Assembly (NCBI RefSeq): GCF_003032475.1
Contig: NZ_CP028369.1
Location: 1,240,001 to 1,304,000, forward strand
DNA length: 64,000 nucleotides
Direction: 5' to 3'
DNA from: Streptomyces sp. P3
GTDB taxonomy: Bacteria > Actinomycetota > Actinomycetes > Streptomycetales > Streptomycetaceae
Program-made: the position numbers and the translations under genes
Shown here: piece by piece, positions 1 to 8,201 of the stretch
Layout: each line of letters opens with the position of its first letter
How positions within the stretch are numbered: the first letter of the stretch is position 1
The notes under the pieces: model-generated
Told to the model about the DNA's origin: nothing
The model's database searches: none
Seen by the model: only the letters and a program-made list of their open reading frames with translations

Positions 1-332
1 GCCTCGCCCTGCTCGACGCTGTGCCTGATGTGGTCGGCCAGGCAGTACAGCCACCGCTGGATCTCGCTGTCCGGCAGGCCGACGTCGGGCACGGGATAGA
101 ACTCGCCCAGGCGCAGTCTCAGCCGTCCCGGCGGATGGTCCGCGTACTCCCGCAACTGGCGCTCGGCGACGGCGAGGGCCCATGGCCTGTCGTGCCAGGT
201 CTGGCGCAGGTAGGCGGTCAGCGCCTGGCTCGGCCGGTCCGGGGTGTCGTCGGCCTGCTGTCCCGCGTAGGCGCGGACGACCTGGTCGAGTTCGCCGTAG
301 CGGCGGTCGTGTTCGAGGGGGCTCAGGGGCAC
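1..332 (-). CDS. CdiI-like immunity protein, 3' end outside the window
   Basis: Likely cytosolic immunity protein for an RNase A-like toxin. I read it from GTG at 332: a stop lies in frame at 347-345 and an AGAGG ribosome site sits nine bases upstream of the GTG. The visible 110 residues begin VPLSPLEHDRRYGELDQVV and contain LRLRLGEFYPVPDVGLPDSE followed by IQRWLYCLADHIRHS. The order of an early 'pELd..iraY' helix and a late 'lg.yy......WL..va..i' segment resembles the contact-dependent inhibition immunity family often paired with bacterial RNase A-like toxins. It starts 21 bases after the orphan toxin tip at 354-680, which fits a toxin-immunity pair. Family placement is from pattern memory, not a search; the C-terminus cannot be seen. 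Confidence 0.6.
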   Translation of the reverse strand, partial: MPLSPLEHDRRYGELDQVVRAYAGQQADDTPDRPSQALTAYLRQTWHDRPWALAVAERQLREYADHPPGRLRLRLGEFYPVPDVGLPDSEIQRWLYCLADHIRHSVEQGE

Positions 333-353
333 GATGGTCAGCCTCTACAAGTG

Positions 354-680
354 CTACAGGTAGACGGGGAAGGTGGTCTGGACGGCGAAGCCGTGGGGTC
401 GGCCGGCGTCCCGCCTGAGGATCACCCGGGCGGCCCGCACGTCGACGGGGCCACGCCCCGCCAGCATCATCGCCTGCAGCAGCACCCGCCCCACCGGCTC
501 CTCCCGCGACGGCCACGACGCCTCGACGGTCAGACGTGCGCGGGTGGACTGGGCGAGCCACCGGTGGATGAGCTGCTCGTTGGCGGTGACCACCTGCTGG
601 GTGGCCCACTGAGCCGTCTCCCGGTCGGGGTAGGTCGACGTCCTGGTACGCACAGGAGCTGTCTCGGACACGATCACCAC
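354..680 (-). pseudogene. Orphan, N-terminally clipped RNase A-like toxin tip
   Basis: The last 108 residues of a leftward reading frame align by eye with the C-terminal domain of the full toxin at 1342-3195: STYPDRETAQWATQQ against STFTDLATAQKATQS, then IHRWL against IEKWL, PVGRV against YVTGR, RVILRRD against KVILKYK, and a terminal QTTFPV against LTSMPK. Missing is the beginning of the domain, including the HVG histidine that the RNase A-like family uses in catalysis, and any delivery domain. Possible starts are GTG at 680, 677 or 671, all without a convincing ribosome site; the frame continues upstream only as sequence overlapping the neighbouring immunity gene. I read it as a displaced tip kept with its immunity gene, either dead or a reservoir for recombination onto the complete toxin. 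Confidence 0.6.
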
Positions 681-799
681 TTTCGCTGGGAAGGTACGAG
701 GCGTCCAGGGAACGCCTATTCGACTGGGGATGAAAGATCCGGAAGGCCGCCCCTTTTCCGGGGTGTGACACCAACCGAACTTCGGTCCGCGGTTCCCGT

Positions 800-1324
800 T
801 CAGGCGTCCTCGAATCTCCAGGCGACCAGCAGCCATTCCGGCGTAACCCCGATTAGGCAGACGTCGTAGAGCGTGACGGCAAGGGAATTCCAGTAGAAGC
901 CGGACACCAGGAACTCCGCGTCCGGGCCGTCCTCGGCGTGTCCATGGTTCGTGAAGAATTCGACGGAATCGCCGACAGAGGCCAGGACATCGCGAACACA
1001 CCCGTCCCTGACCTCATCCGCTTCACGAAGTGACGGATCCGGCCCCTCGTAGAAGGATCCCACCGCGAGGAACTTCAGCAACTCCTCTGCACCTCCTGCC
1101 GTGACCGGCATGAGGTTCTGCCTCACTAGCTCACCGGTCACAGCCTCGAACATCGGGACCGGGTCAACACCAACGCTCTTCCCACCACAATCACCGCGCG
1201 TGAAGGCGACCAGGTCGTCAGCCCAATCCTCATAGCTTCTGGGGGTCAGACAGACGACGGCGCGAAGCGGGTCGAACAGGGTGGACGCACACTCGGGCAG
1301 GGTTCCTACGCTCACGGACATCAC
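800..1324 (-). CDS. Probable immunity protein of the RNase A-like toxin
   Basis: A 174-residue acidic, soluble protein with no signal peptide, starting 17 bases after the stop of the large toxin and on the same strand. GTG at 1324 or ATG at 1321 are both possible; GAGTGAG lies just upstream. I do not recognise the family. It carries SFYEGPDPSLREADEVRDG and ends in a hydrophobic stretch with VTPEWLLVAWRFEDA. Position directly after the toxin tip, small size, acidity and a lower GC content than the surrounding chromosome all fit a cognate immunity protein that binds the toxin in the producer's cytoplasm. Function is inferred from context only. Confidence 0.6.
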   Translation of the reverse strand: MMSVSVGTLPECASTLFDPLRAVVCLTPRSYEDWADDLVAFTRGDCGGKSVGVDPVPMFEAVTGELVRQNLMPVTAGGAEELLKFLAVGSFYEGPDPSLREADEVRDGCVRDVLASVGDSVEFFTNHGHAEDGPDAEFLVSGFYWNSLAVTLYDVCLIGVTPEWLLVAWRFEDA

Positions 1325-1341
1325 TCACTCGGGTACACAGA

Positions 1342-3195
1342 TCACTTCGGCATGGAAGTAAGGACAACGTAAGGCGGATCGATACCGTTCTTGTATTTGA
1401 GAATCACCTTGACGCTGTGGGTTTCATGAGCAGTGGTCGAACCGCTCGGGATGGTTCTTCCCGTGACGTAGTCGAACTCCACGGGGTCCAGTTCAAGCTT
1501 CGAACTGTCGGACCGTGGCCGCGACAGCCACTTCTCGATCTTCTCTGGATTATTGACCCCGGTATTAGGTTTGCCAGCGTTCGCAGGAGTGTTGGACGGG
1601 CCGATCTCATCCATGGCGCTCTGCGTCGCCTTTTGTGCTGTGGCAAGGTCCGTGAACGTAGAAGCGGCGGTGATTCCTGGCTGGTCCCGCAGCCGGTTCA
1701 CGAGCTGCGCGTCGGACTGCCCGACGTGCTTGTCGATCACATGGCTTCCATGCACGCCCTCCTGGTTCGCCAGGTCAACCGTGTAGAAATGATTGTCCTT
1801 TTCCTCCCCTGCGACCGTGTAGAGCGGCTGTCCCTTGAAGTCATTGAGCGAGCGGGCTCCGAATGCCTCGGCCCGTGCCTCTTCCGCAGAGTAGGTTGGG
1901 ACGCTGCGCTTCGCCTCCTCCAGCGCGGGCTTCAGTTTCGTCAGCCCGTCGCCGAGGCCGTGTATCTCGCGGTTGTAGGAGTCCACCGCGCTGTTCAGGC
2001 GGCCCGTGTCGATGTTGGTGATGAACTCCGCCGCCAGCGCGGGGAGCTCGCCGATCAGTTCGAGGAGATCCTTGAAACTCTTCACCGCGAAGGTCTTGGT
2101 CGCCGCGTCCTTGTAGACGTCGACGATGGTGGAGCGGATCTTCGTCACTTCCGCGCTGACCCCGTCGCACGCCGTCGCCACATCCCGCGCGGTGTCCTGG
2201 AGAACGTCGAGAGCAGGCTGCTTGCCCTCCTTGTGGGCCCACTTGTAGCCGTGATGCTCCTTGCCCCAGTCCGACGTCCCCCACATCGCCGAGCAGAACT
2301 GCTTCATCGCGCTCTGCCACTCGTCGTGCCCCGTCGCCGGGTTGGTGATGTAGGCGATGGCGTCGTCGAAGGCCTCCGCGGAGGTCTTGGCCTCCTTGGC
2401 GGCCTGCCGCCAGGCCTTGGCGATCTCCGGCAGGGCGCTGTCGTCGCCGCCGGGCGTGATGTCGGCGACCTTGCCGTGACGCAGGGCGTGGCTGAGGATC
2501 GGGCGGAGGATCTCGGCCCCGACCGCGGCTACCGCACCCGAGACCTCGTCGATGATCGCGTTGCCCCAGCCGTCCTCACCCTGGGCGTTGCCCCAGCCGA
2601 GTTCGGCGACGGGCCCGGACGCACGGGCACTCTTCAGGACGTCCGGCGGGTTCTTCGTCGCCAGCACCGGGGTCAGGGGGTGGAGGGTGTGGTCCGCCCG
2701 GAGGTAGTTGTTCGCGGTGACCGTGAGGCCGACCGCGGCGCCGCCGACGCCTTCCGTCGTCCTGTTCCACACCTCGAGAAAGAGGACTGCGGTGTCGGCG
2801 TACGCCTTGGCGAAAGCCTCGGGGCCGGTGCCGCAGCCGACCGCGTGCTCGTGCCCGTCGAGCCCCTCGACCAGCTTCGTGGCCTGGCCGGCGAAGTCGT
2901 ACTGTGCGTTGCGCAGCATGTACGAGGCGTAATACACGTGCTGTGGCTGGACGTCGAAGCCGACGATGTTGCCAGGCGGTGCGGGCTTCATCGCCTGCAG
3001 CTCGGCGGTGCGTCGGTGGCGGTCGGAGTCCGTGTCGCCGCGGGAGATGTCGTTGCCGGCGGGGTCGGTGAGACCGCCGGGCGACGGATGCGGCGTCGGG
3101 CTCGCGCCGCCGGAGCCGGACGGCTGAGGCAGACCGCCCCCCGTGGACGGGGTGGGAGTGGGACTCGCGGAAGGCGCCGGAATCGGTGTGGCCAT
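1342..3195 (-). CDS. Polymorphic toxin with C-terminal RNase A-like domain
   Basis: A 617-residue protein built like a type VII-secreted polymorphic toxin. Residues 1-40 are Pro/Ser/Gly-rich; about 84-170 and 250-440 are helical, WXG/LXG-like regions; the last 139 residues form an RNase A-like domain with GSHVIDKHVGQSDAQL, AASTFTDLATAQKATQ, IEKWLSRP and VKVILKYK. The histidine of KHVG (about residue 490) matches the family's catalytic His, and Arg near 501 and Thr near 613 sit where other active-site residues fall; the terminal Tyr described in the Yersinia CDI toxin is not evident. I chose ATG at 3195 over an upstream in-frame Met because its TGATG overlap with the preceding WXG100 gene is typical of coupled operons. 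The last 450 bases are visibly less GC-rich than the rest, suggesting an exchanged tip. Expected to cleave RNA in target cells. Confidence 0.75.
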   Translation of the reverse strand: MATPIPAPSASPTPTPSTGGGLPQPSGSGGASPTPHPSPGGLTDPAGNDISRGDTDSDRHRRTAELQAMKPAPPGNIVGFDVQPQHVYYASYMLRNAQYDFAGQATKLVEGLDGHEHAVGCGTGPEAFAKAYADTAVLFLEVWNRTTEGVGGAAVGLTVTANNYLRADHTLHPLTPVLATKNPPDVLKSARASGPVAELGWGNAQGEDGWGNAIIDEVSGAVAAVGAEILRPILSHALRHGKVADITPGGDDSALPEIAKAWRQAAKEAKTSAEAFDDAIAYITNPATGHDEWQSAMKQFCSAMWGTSDWGKEHHGYKWAHKEGKQPALDVLQDTARDVATACDGVSAEVTKIRSTIVDVYKDAATKTFAVKSFKDLLELIGELPALAAEFITNIDTGRLNSAVDSYNREIHGLGDGLTKLKPALEEAKRSVPTYSAEEARAEAFGARSLNDFKGQPLYTVAGEEKDNHFYTVDLANQEGVHGSHVIDKHVGQSDAQLVNRLRDQPGITAASTFTDLATAQKATQSAMDEIGPSNTPANAGKPNTGVNNPEKIEKWLSRPRSDSSKLELDPVEFDYVTGRTIPSGSTTAHETHSVKVILKYKNGIDPPYVVLTSMPK

Positions 3196-3509
3196 CAGAG
3201 CGCACCCCAGCCGCGCAGTACCGCCCGGTGCGCCGCCGTGTAGTTGAGGTGCCCGGTGGTGACGAAGTCGTGCAGCCACTTCTGGGCCGCTTCCAGGTCC
3301 TGGGCCGACCGGTCCCATTCGTCGAGCTTGTCGACGAAGACCTCTCTGGTCTCGCCCCTCCAGGACAACACCACCGGCTCCACCCGGCCGTAGAGCGCCT
3401 CCAGCTTCTCGTTGAGCTTCTTGAGGATGTCCTCCAGTTCGGCGGCGAGTTCCTGAAGCGCCGCGAAGGAGACCGTGATCTGCTCCTCGGGTACTGACCC
3501 GTTCGACAT
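3195..3509 (-). CDS. WXG100 family protein
   Basis: A 104-residue helical protein starting MSNGSVPEEQITVSFAALQE, with a SWRGE turn near residue 50 between two long amphipathic helices, the layout of WXG100/ESX substrates that travel as helical hairpins. ATG at 3509 has an AAGGGGG ribosome site. The stop shares one base with the start of the large toxin (TGATG), so the two are translationally coupled; it probably acts as secretion partner or targeting factor for the toxin. No ESX secretion ATPase is visible in the window. Confidence 0.75.
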   Translation of the reverse strand: MSNGSVPEEQITVSFAALQELAAELEDILKKLNEKLEALYGRVEPVVLSWRGETREVFVDKLDEWDRSAQDLEAAQKWLHDFVTTGHLNYTAAHRAVLRGWGAL

Positions 3510-3559
3510 GTTCCCCCTTGGTGGCGTCTGCGGTGGCCGTGCGCAGAGCGTGGCGTGCG

Positions 3560-3976
3560 TCAGTACGCGTCGAGAGTGCTGCGCGGGGGTGTCGCCACCT
3601 CCACGTTCGGCGTGGAGAGCCTGTCGACCTCGCTGTCGACGTCCACGCTGACCTGGCGCATCGCGGCCAGCACGTCGAGGTCGGTCTTGGAGAAGCCGTC
3701 CCGGCTCAGCCGTACGGCCTCCTCCAGCAGCTTCACGACTTCCCGGATGCGTACGGCGTCCTCGGCGGCCGCGCGATGGAAGTCGCGGTACGCCGTTCCC
3801 GCCGGGCCGCGCCAGCCCGCTTCGATCCGGTCGACGATCGCGTCCATGCGCGTGACCTGGCCGTCCAGGTGTTCGCGCATGTCGCCGAGGTCGCCCGCGA
3901 GCTTCGTCAGGTCCTCGGCGGTCGCCTTGAAATCCGGAGTGCCGCCCTGCGGCGAGCCGACTCCGTGCTGTCCCAT
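3560..3976 (-). CDS. WXG100-like helical protein
   Basis: A 138-residue protein, first gene of the leftward toxin operon. After a Gly-rich start (MGQHGVGSPQGGTPDF) there are two long helices separated by IEAGWRGPAGTAYRDFH, a WXG turn. It probably pairs with the WXG100 protein encoded 50 bases downstream, or with the N-terminal part of the toxin, for secretion. ATG at 3976 is preceded by GAGGGGGCG; an earlier in-frame Met exists but sits in sequence without coding character. The long C-terminal tail after the second helix (to TPPRSTLDAY) is unusual for plain WXG100 proteins. Confidence 0.7.
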   Translation of the reverse strand: MGQHGVGSPQGGTPDFKATAEDLTKLAGDLGDMREHLDGQVTRMDAIVDRIEAGWRGPAGTAYRDFHRAAAEDAVRIREVVKLLEEAVRLSRDGFSKTDLDVLAAMRQVSVDVDSEVDRLSTPNVEVATPPRSTLDAY

Positions 3977-4250
3977 ACCGTGCGCCCGCCCCCTCGGTGT
4001 CGCGCGCCCCTGAACGACAGCGCCCCCGCCCATCAGACGTCAATCATATGATCCGACCTTCTCGCGCTCGCCTCGCCCTCGGCGCGCCCGCCGCCGTGTT
4101 CTCTTCGGTTGCTCCCGGCCCCTCCGGTCCCCGGCCCCGACCTGGCAGGATGAGGAGGACTGTGACGGACACCGGGGAGCGGGAGCAGCCACGGGCCAGG
4201 AGTGGCGAGACCGTCGGACGGCTGGCCGAGGGCAGGCTCCGTACTCACCC

Positions 4251-4478
4251 GTGACCGGGCCCTACGAGCTCTGCTCGCGGCGCGCGTCGGTCTCGGGGAC
4301 ACCCAGAGGCGAGTCACTGGACCTGGACGCCGACACCCTGTTCGACTGGAGCCGGGCCCCGGTCGGTCCGAGGCGCTTCGCCGAACCGCCCGAGCGGGAG
4401 CGGGCCGGGCTGGCCGCCTGGCGGCAGCAGGTGACCGGGCCCGTGGCACCCGCGCTCCTGGCACTGGCCGCCGACTGA
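4251..4478 (+). CDS. Possible small protein, unrecognised
   Basis: A rightward 75-codon frame starting at GTG 4251. Its middle (LDLDADTLFDWSRAPVGPRR, then AGLAAWRQQVTGPVAPAL) has the codon bias of real Streptomyces genes. The GTG overlaps the TGA of a preceding short frame that opens with ATG at 4150 (GTGA overlap), so this may be two coupled small genes, or one old gene broken by a frameshift. It converges with groEL1. No family recognised. Confidence 0.3.
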   Translation: MTGPYELCSRRASVSGTPRGESLDLDADTLFDWSRAPVGPRRFAEPPERERAGLAAWRQQVTGPVAPALLALAAD

Positions 4479-4576
4479 CGCGGCACGGACGCGCTTTCGC
4501 TCGGCGTGCGTGCGGTGCTCGCCGGGGGCTTCGGGTTCCTTGTCCGAGACGGTGGCCGACGCGCGTCCGGCGAACG

Positions 4577-4619
4577 CCGAGGCCCGGCGCCCCCGGTGGA
4601 ACGGGGGGCCGGGCCTCGG
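4577..4619. terminator. Hairpin terminator after groEL1
   Basis: The arms CCGAGGCCCGGCGCCCC (4577-4593) and GGGGGGCCGGGCCTCGG (4603-4619) form a 17-bp stem with one mismatch around a nine-base loop, 25 bases past the groEL1 stop. It could serve groEL1 and the convergent small frame; there is no T-run. Confidence 0.75.
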
Positions 4620-4643
4620 TACTGCGGTGGGTGCTGACCTGGG

Positions 4644-6278
<1,635 letters not shown>

Positions 6279-6307
6279 TCAGCCCTCTCGGAAAAAGTGG
6301 GAGAAAC

Positions 6308-6362
6308 GAACTGCGCCCCCGGCACCCGGCTTCACAAACACGCGGGGCCAGGAGCGCAGTTC
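6308..6362 (-). other. Hairpin in the groES-groEL1 intercistronic region
   Basis: GAACTGCGC (6308-6316) and GCGCAGTTC (6354-6362) can pair into a nine-base stem around a 37-base loop in the groES-groEL1 transcript. It may be an RNA-processing or attenuation element that adjusts the ratio of the two proteins; this is inference from the fold alone. Confidence 0.4.
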
Positions 6363-6380
6363 ACTGCAAAACTGGGTGAA

Positions 6381-6689
6381 TTACTTCTCGATGATCGCGA
6401 GCACGTCGCGAGCCGAGAGGACGAGGAACTCCTCGCCGTTGTACTTCACCTCGGTGCCGCCGTACTTGCTGTACAGGACGACGTCGCCGACCTTGACGTC
6501 GAGCGGCAGGCGCTCGCCGTTCTCGAAGCGACCCGGGCCCACCGCGAGGACGGCGCCCTCCTGGGGCTTCTCCTTCGCGGTGTCCGGGATGACCAGGCCA
6601 GAGGCGGTGGTCTGCTCGGCGTCGAGCGGCTGGACCACAATGCGGTCCTCGAGCGGCTTGATGGCAACCTTGGAGCTGGTGGTCGTCAC
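6381..6689 (-). CDS. groES: Co-chaperonin GroES (10 kDa)
   Basis: 102-residue lid of the GroEL chamber. The sequence shows the mobile loop region ([19 protein letters not shown]) and the conserved [19 protein letters not shown] barrel. First gene of the groES-groEL1 operon; the start at ATG 6689 has a GGGGGAGG-type site just upstream. Two CIRCE boxes lie 100-173 bases upstream, so expression is expected to be repressed by HrcA and induced by heat. Confidence 0.97.
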   Translation of the reverse strand: MTTTSSKVAIKPLEDRIVVQPLDAEQTTASGLVIPDTAKEKPQEGAVLAVGPGRFENGERLPLDVKVGDVVLYSKYGGTEVKYNGEEFLVLSARDVLAIIEK

Positions 6690-6788
6690 GATCCGACCTC
6701 CCCCTTCGGAGATCTCACGGGGTTAACTGTCTGAGGTGGCGACCAGGTGGATCCGTCGTCGCGGGTGCCGGACCTGCCCGTCGCGTTG

Positions 6789-6815
6789 TTGGCACTCTCC
6801 GGTGGGGAGTGCCAG
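6789..6815. promoter_or_regulatory. CIRCE operator (proximal to groES)
   Basis: TTGGCACTC, nine-base spacer, GAGTGCCAG: a close match to the CIRCE inverted repeat TTAGCACTC-N9-GAGTGCTAA bound by the heat-shock repressor HrcA. It lies about 100 bases upstream of groES, just downstream of the predicted promoter. Confidence 0.93.
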
Positions 6816-6821
6816 ACCTGA

Positions 6822-6850
6822 GACTATGACCGCGATTAGCACTCGGTCAA
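6822..6850 (-). promoter_or_regulatory. groES-groEL1 promoter
   Basis: On the minus strand TTGACC (6850-6845) is followed after 16 bases by CATAGT (6828-6823), a good match to the principal sigma-factor consensus. The -35 box lies inside the spacer of the upstream CIRCE element, and the second CIRCE box follows the -10 box, so HrcA at either site would block polymerase. Confidence 0.75.
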
Positions 6851-6862
6851 GCGGAGTGCCAA
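6836..6862. promoter_or_regulatory. CIRCE operator (distal)
   Basis: TTAGCACTC, nine-base spacer, GAGTGCCAA: near-perfect CIRCE element overlapping the -35 box of the groES promoter. Two tandem CIRCE boxes upstream of groES are known from other Streptomyces. Confidence 0.93.
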
Positions 6863-7089
6863 TGCGTGCGGCGCGTCGCCAGGTTTTCGGCCGCCGTGAG
6901 TGTCCTGGTCGCCCGGTGACAGGGCCCCGTTTCCGGGGACTGGCGCCCCCGGACCCCGCTTCGGTCCTGGACGGGCCTCGTCCTCTGACGCCGGACGGGC
7001 TCAGAGGACGAACCCCAGCCGCCGTACCAGCCGCCGTACCAGTCGGTGTCCCGGCTCCAAGGTTCCGGTCGACGCGGGAGGACGGGCTG
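6863..7089. other. Gap between CIRCE region and deacetylase-like gene
   Basis: No gene is supported. The only structure seen is a short tandem duplication of CCGCCGTACCAG near 7020-7043, next to the 3' end of the deacetylase-like gene. With the groES control region the whole gene-free stretch is about 400 bases. Confidence 0.4.
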
Positions 7090-7920
7090 TCAGAGGTAGT
7101 CCTCCAGGCGGGCCACCGTCAGGTGCTCGTTCTGGATCCGGCGCAGGAGTCGCGTCGTCCGGTCCCGCAGGTCCGGGGCGGTCGTCTCGTCCGGGGCCAC
7201 GGCGATGACGTCGCCGGGGTGGAGGCGGTGGGGGCCGTGGGCGTAGGTGAGGGCGGTGGGGCCCATCGACGCGCGCCAGAGGACGACGGCCGCGATGCCG
7301 CAGTCGGCGGCGGCGCGCCGGGTGGTGGCGTCGTAGGCGCCGTAGGGCGGGCGGAGCAGGCGGGGGCGCAGGCCGAAACGGGCGCGCAGCTTGTCCTGCT
7401 GGCCGCAGATCTCGGCGCGCTGGCCGGCGTAGGGCAGGCCGCGCAGGGCCGGGTGGTCCAGGGTGTGGTTCTGGACACTGGCCCCGACCGACTGCAGCCT
7501 GGCCAGCCGGCCGTAGCCGGGGCCGATCACGCTGTCGGTGAGGAACATACTGACCGGCAGGCGCAGTTCGCGGACCATGTCGGCGAAGCGGGGGTCGCGT
7601 TCGGCGCCGTCGCCGTAGGTGAGGAAGACGACCCTGTCGGCGGTCGGGACATGGTCCACGACCGGAGGGAGGGCGGTTCCGGGGCTGCCCGCCAGGGAGC
7701 GGGCCGGGTGGGCCGGGGCGGGGGCCAGGGGTGCCGTCAGACCCCAGCGGCGGTAGGCGGGCTGCCCGGCGGCCGGGCCGGCCGGGTGGACCCGGGCCGC
7801 GGCTTTCCTGCCCAGCCGTTCGATCGGGTCGACGGACTGTGCGCAGCCGCTCAGGGTCGTCAGGACGAGCGCGACGAGCAGGACGGCCGCCGGTCCCGCG
7901 CCCTTGCGTCGCGCCCTCAC
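7090..7920 (-). CDS. Polysaccharide deacetylase-like lipoprotein with altered active site
   Basis: A 276-residue exported protein. Residues 1-26 are a lipoprotein signal peptide ending TLSGC, so it should be anchored to the outer face of the membrane. Residues 95-250 form a NodB-type carbohydrate esterase domain: HTLDH (152-156) supplies the two metal histidines and RPPYG (185-189) the third motif. In motif 1, where the family has TFDDG, this protein has TYGDG (101-105): the metal-binding second Asp is kept but the first, catalytic-base, Asp is Gly. It may therefore be inactive or a sugar-binding derivative. The GTG start overlaps the TGA of a short upstream relic (GTGA) ending in the same TVARLEDYL sequence, pointing to an old tandem duplication. 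Confidence 0.8.
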   Translation of the reverse strand: MRARRKGAGPAAVLLVALVLTTLSGCAQSVDPIERLGRKAAARVHPAGPAAGQPAYRRWGLTAPLAPAPAHPARSLAGSPGTALPPVVDHVPTADRVVFLTYGDGAERDPRFADMVRELRLPVSMFLTDSVIGPGYGRLARLQSVGASVQNHTLDHPALRGLPYAGQRAEICGQQDKLRARFGLRPRLLRPPYGAYDATTRRAAADCGIAAVVLWRASMGPTALTYAHGPHRLHPGDVIAVAPDETTAPDLRDRTTRLLRRIQNEHLTVARLEDYL

Positions 7921-7997
7921 AGGTAGTCCTCGAGACGGGCCACCGTGTAGCCCTTCGCCGTGACCTCGTCCAGGAAGCGGCGGACAGGATCGGGCAT
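7917..7997 (-). pseudogene. C-terminal relic of a second deacetylase-like gene
   Basis: A 26-codon frame (MPDPVRRFLDEVTAKGYTVA to LEDYL) whose last nine residues are identical to the end of the adjacent deacetylase-like lipoprotein (TVARLEDYL). The ATG at 7997 has an excellent ribosome site (GGAAGGG), so a peptide could still be made and coupled to the next gene through the GTGA overlap. Upstream there is no catalytic domain, only the start of a rightward gene. Best read as the remains of a duplicated, mostly deleted paralogue. Confidence 0.6.
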
Positions 7998-8201
7998 GGT
8001 GCCCTTCCAGTCTCCGGAGCGGATTTCCCTGCCGGGACGGGTTTCCGTACGGGGGCGGCGACGGGCCGGCCCATCGAGGCCGTTCATGTCATTTTGTACG
8101 ACAGGTCCCATGGCGCCGGATCTTCGCAGTCGCCCTTCCCGAAGCCGGTCCGACACCGCCGCCGGAGGCGCGCTGTCCACCGACTGGCCCACAATGACCC
8201 G

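Larger units (their letters stand above)
3977..4643. other. Mostly non-coding gap between toxin operon and groEL1
   Basis: This 667-base stretch separates the leftward toxin operon from the 3' end of groEL1. Apart from the weak rightward reading frame at 4251-4478 and the terminator at 4577-4619 I see no supported gene. It must contain the promoter of the toxin operon, but no convincing -35/-10 pair stands out. Confidence 0.5.

Noticed and set aside
1417..3243. A 608-codon plus-strand frame opposite the toxin
   Set aside because: Antisense shadow; the minus-strand frame has WXG-type and RNase A-like features and operon overlaps.
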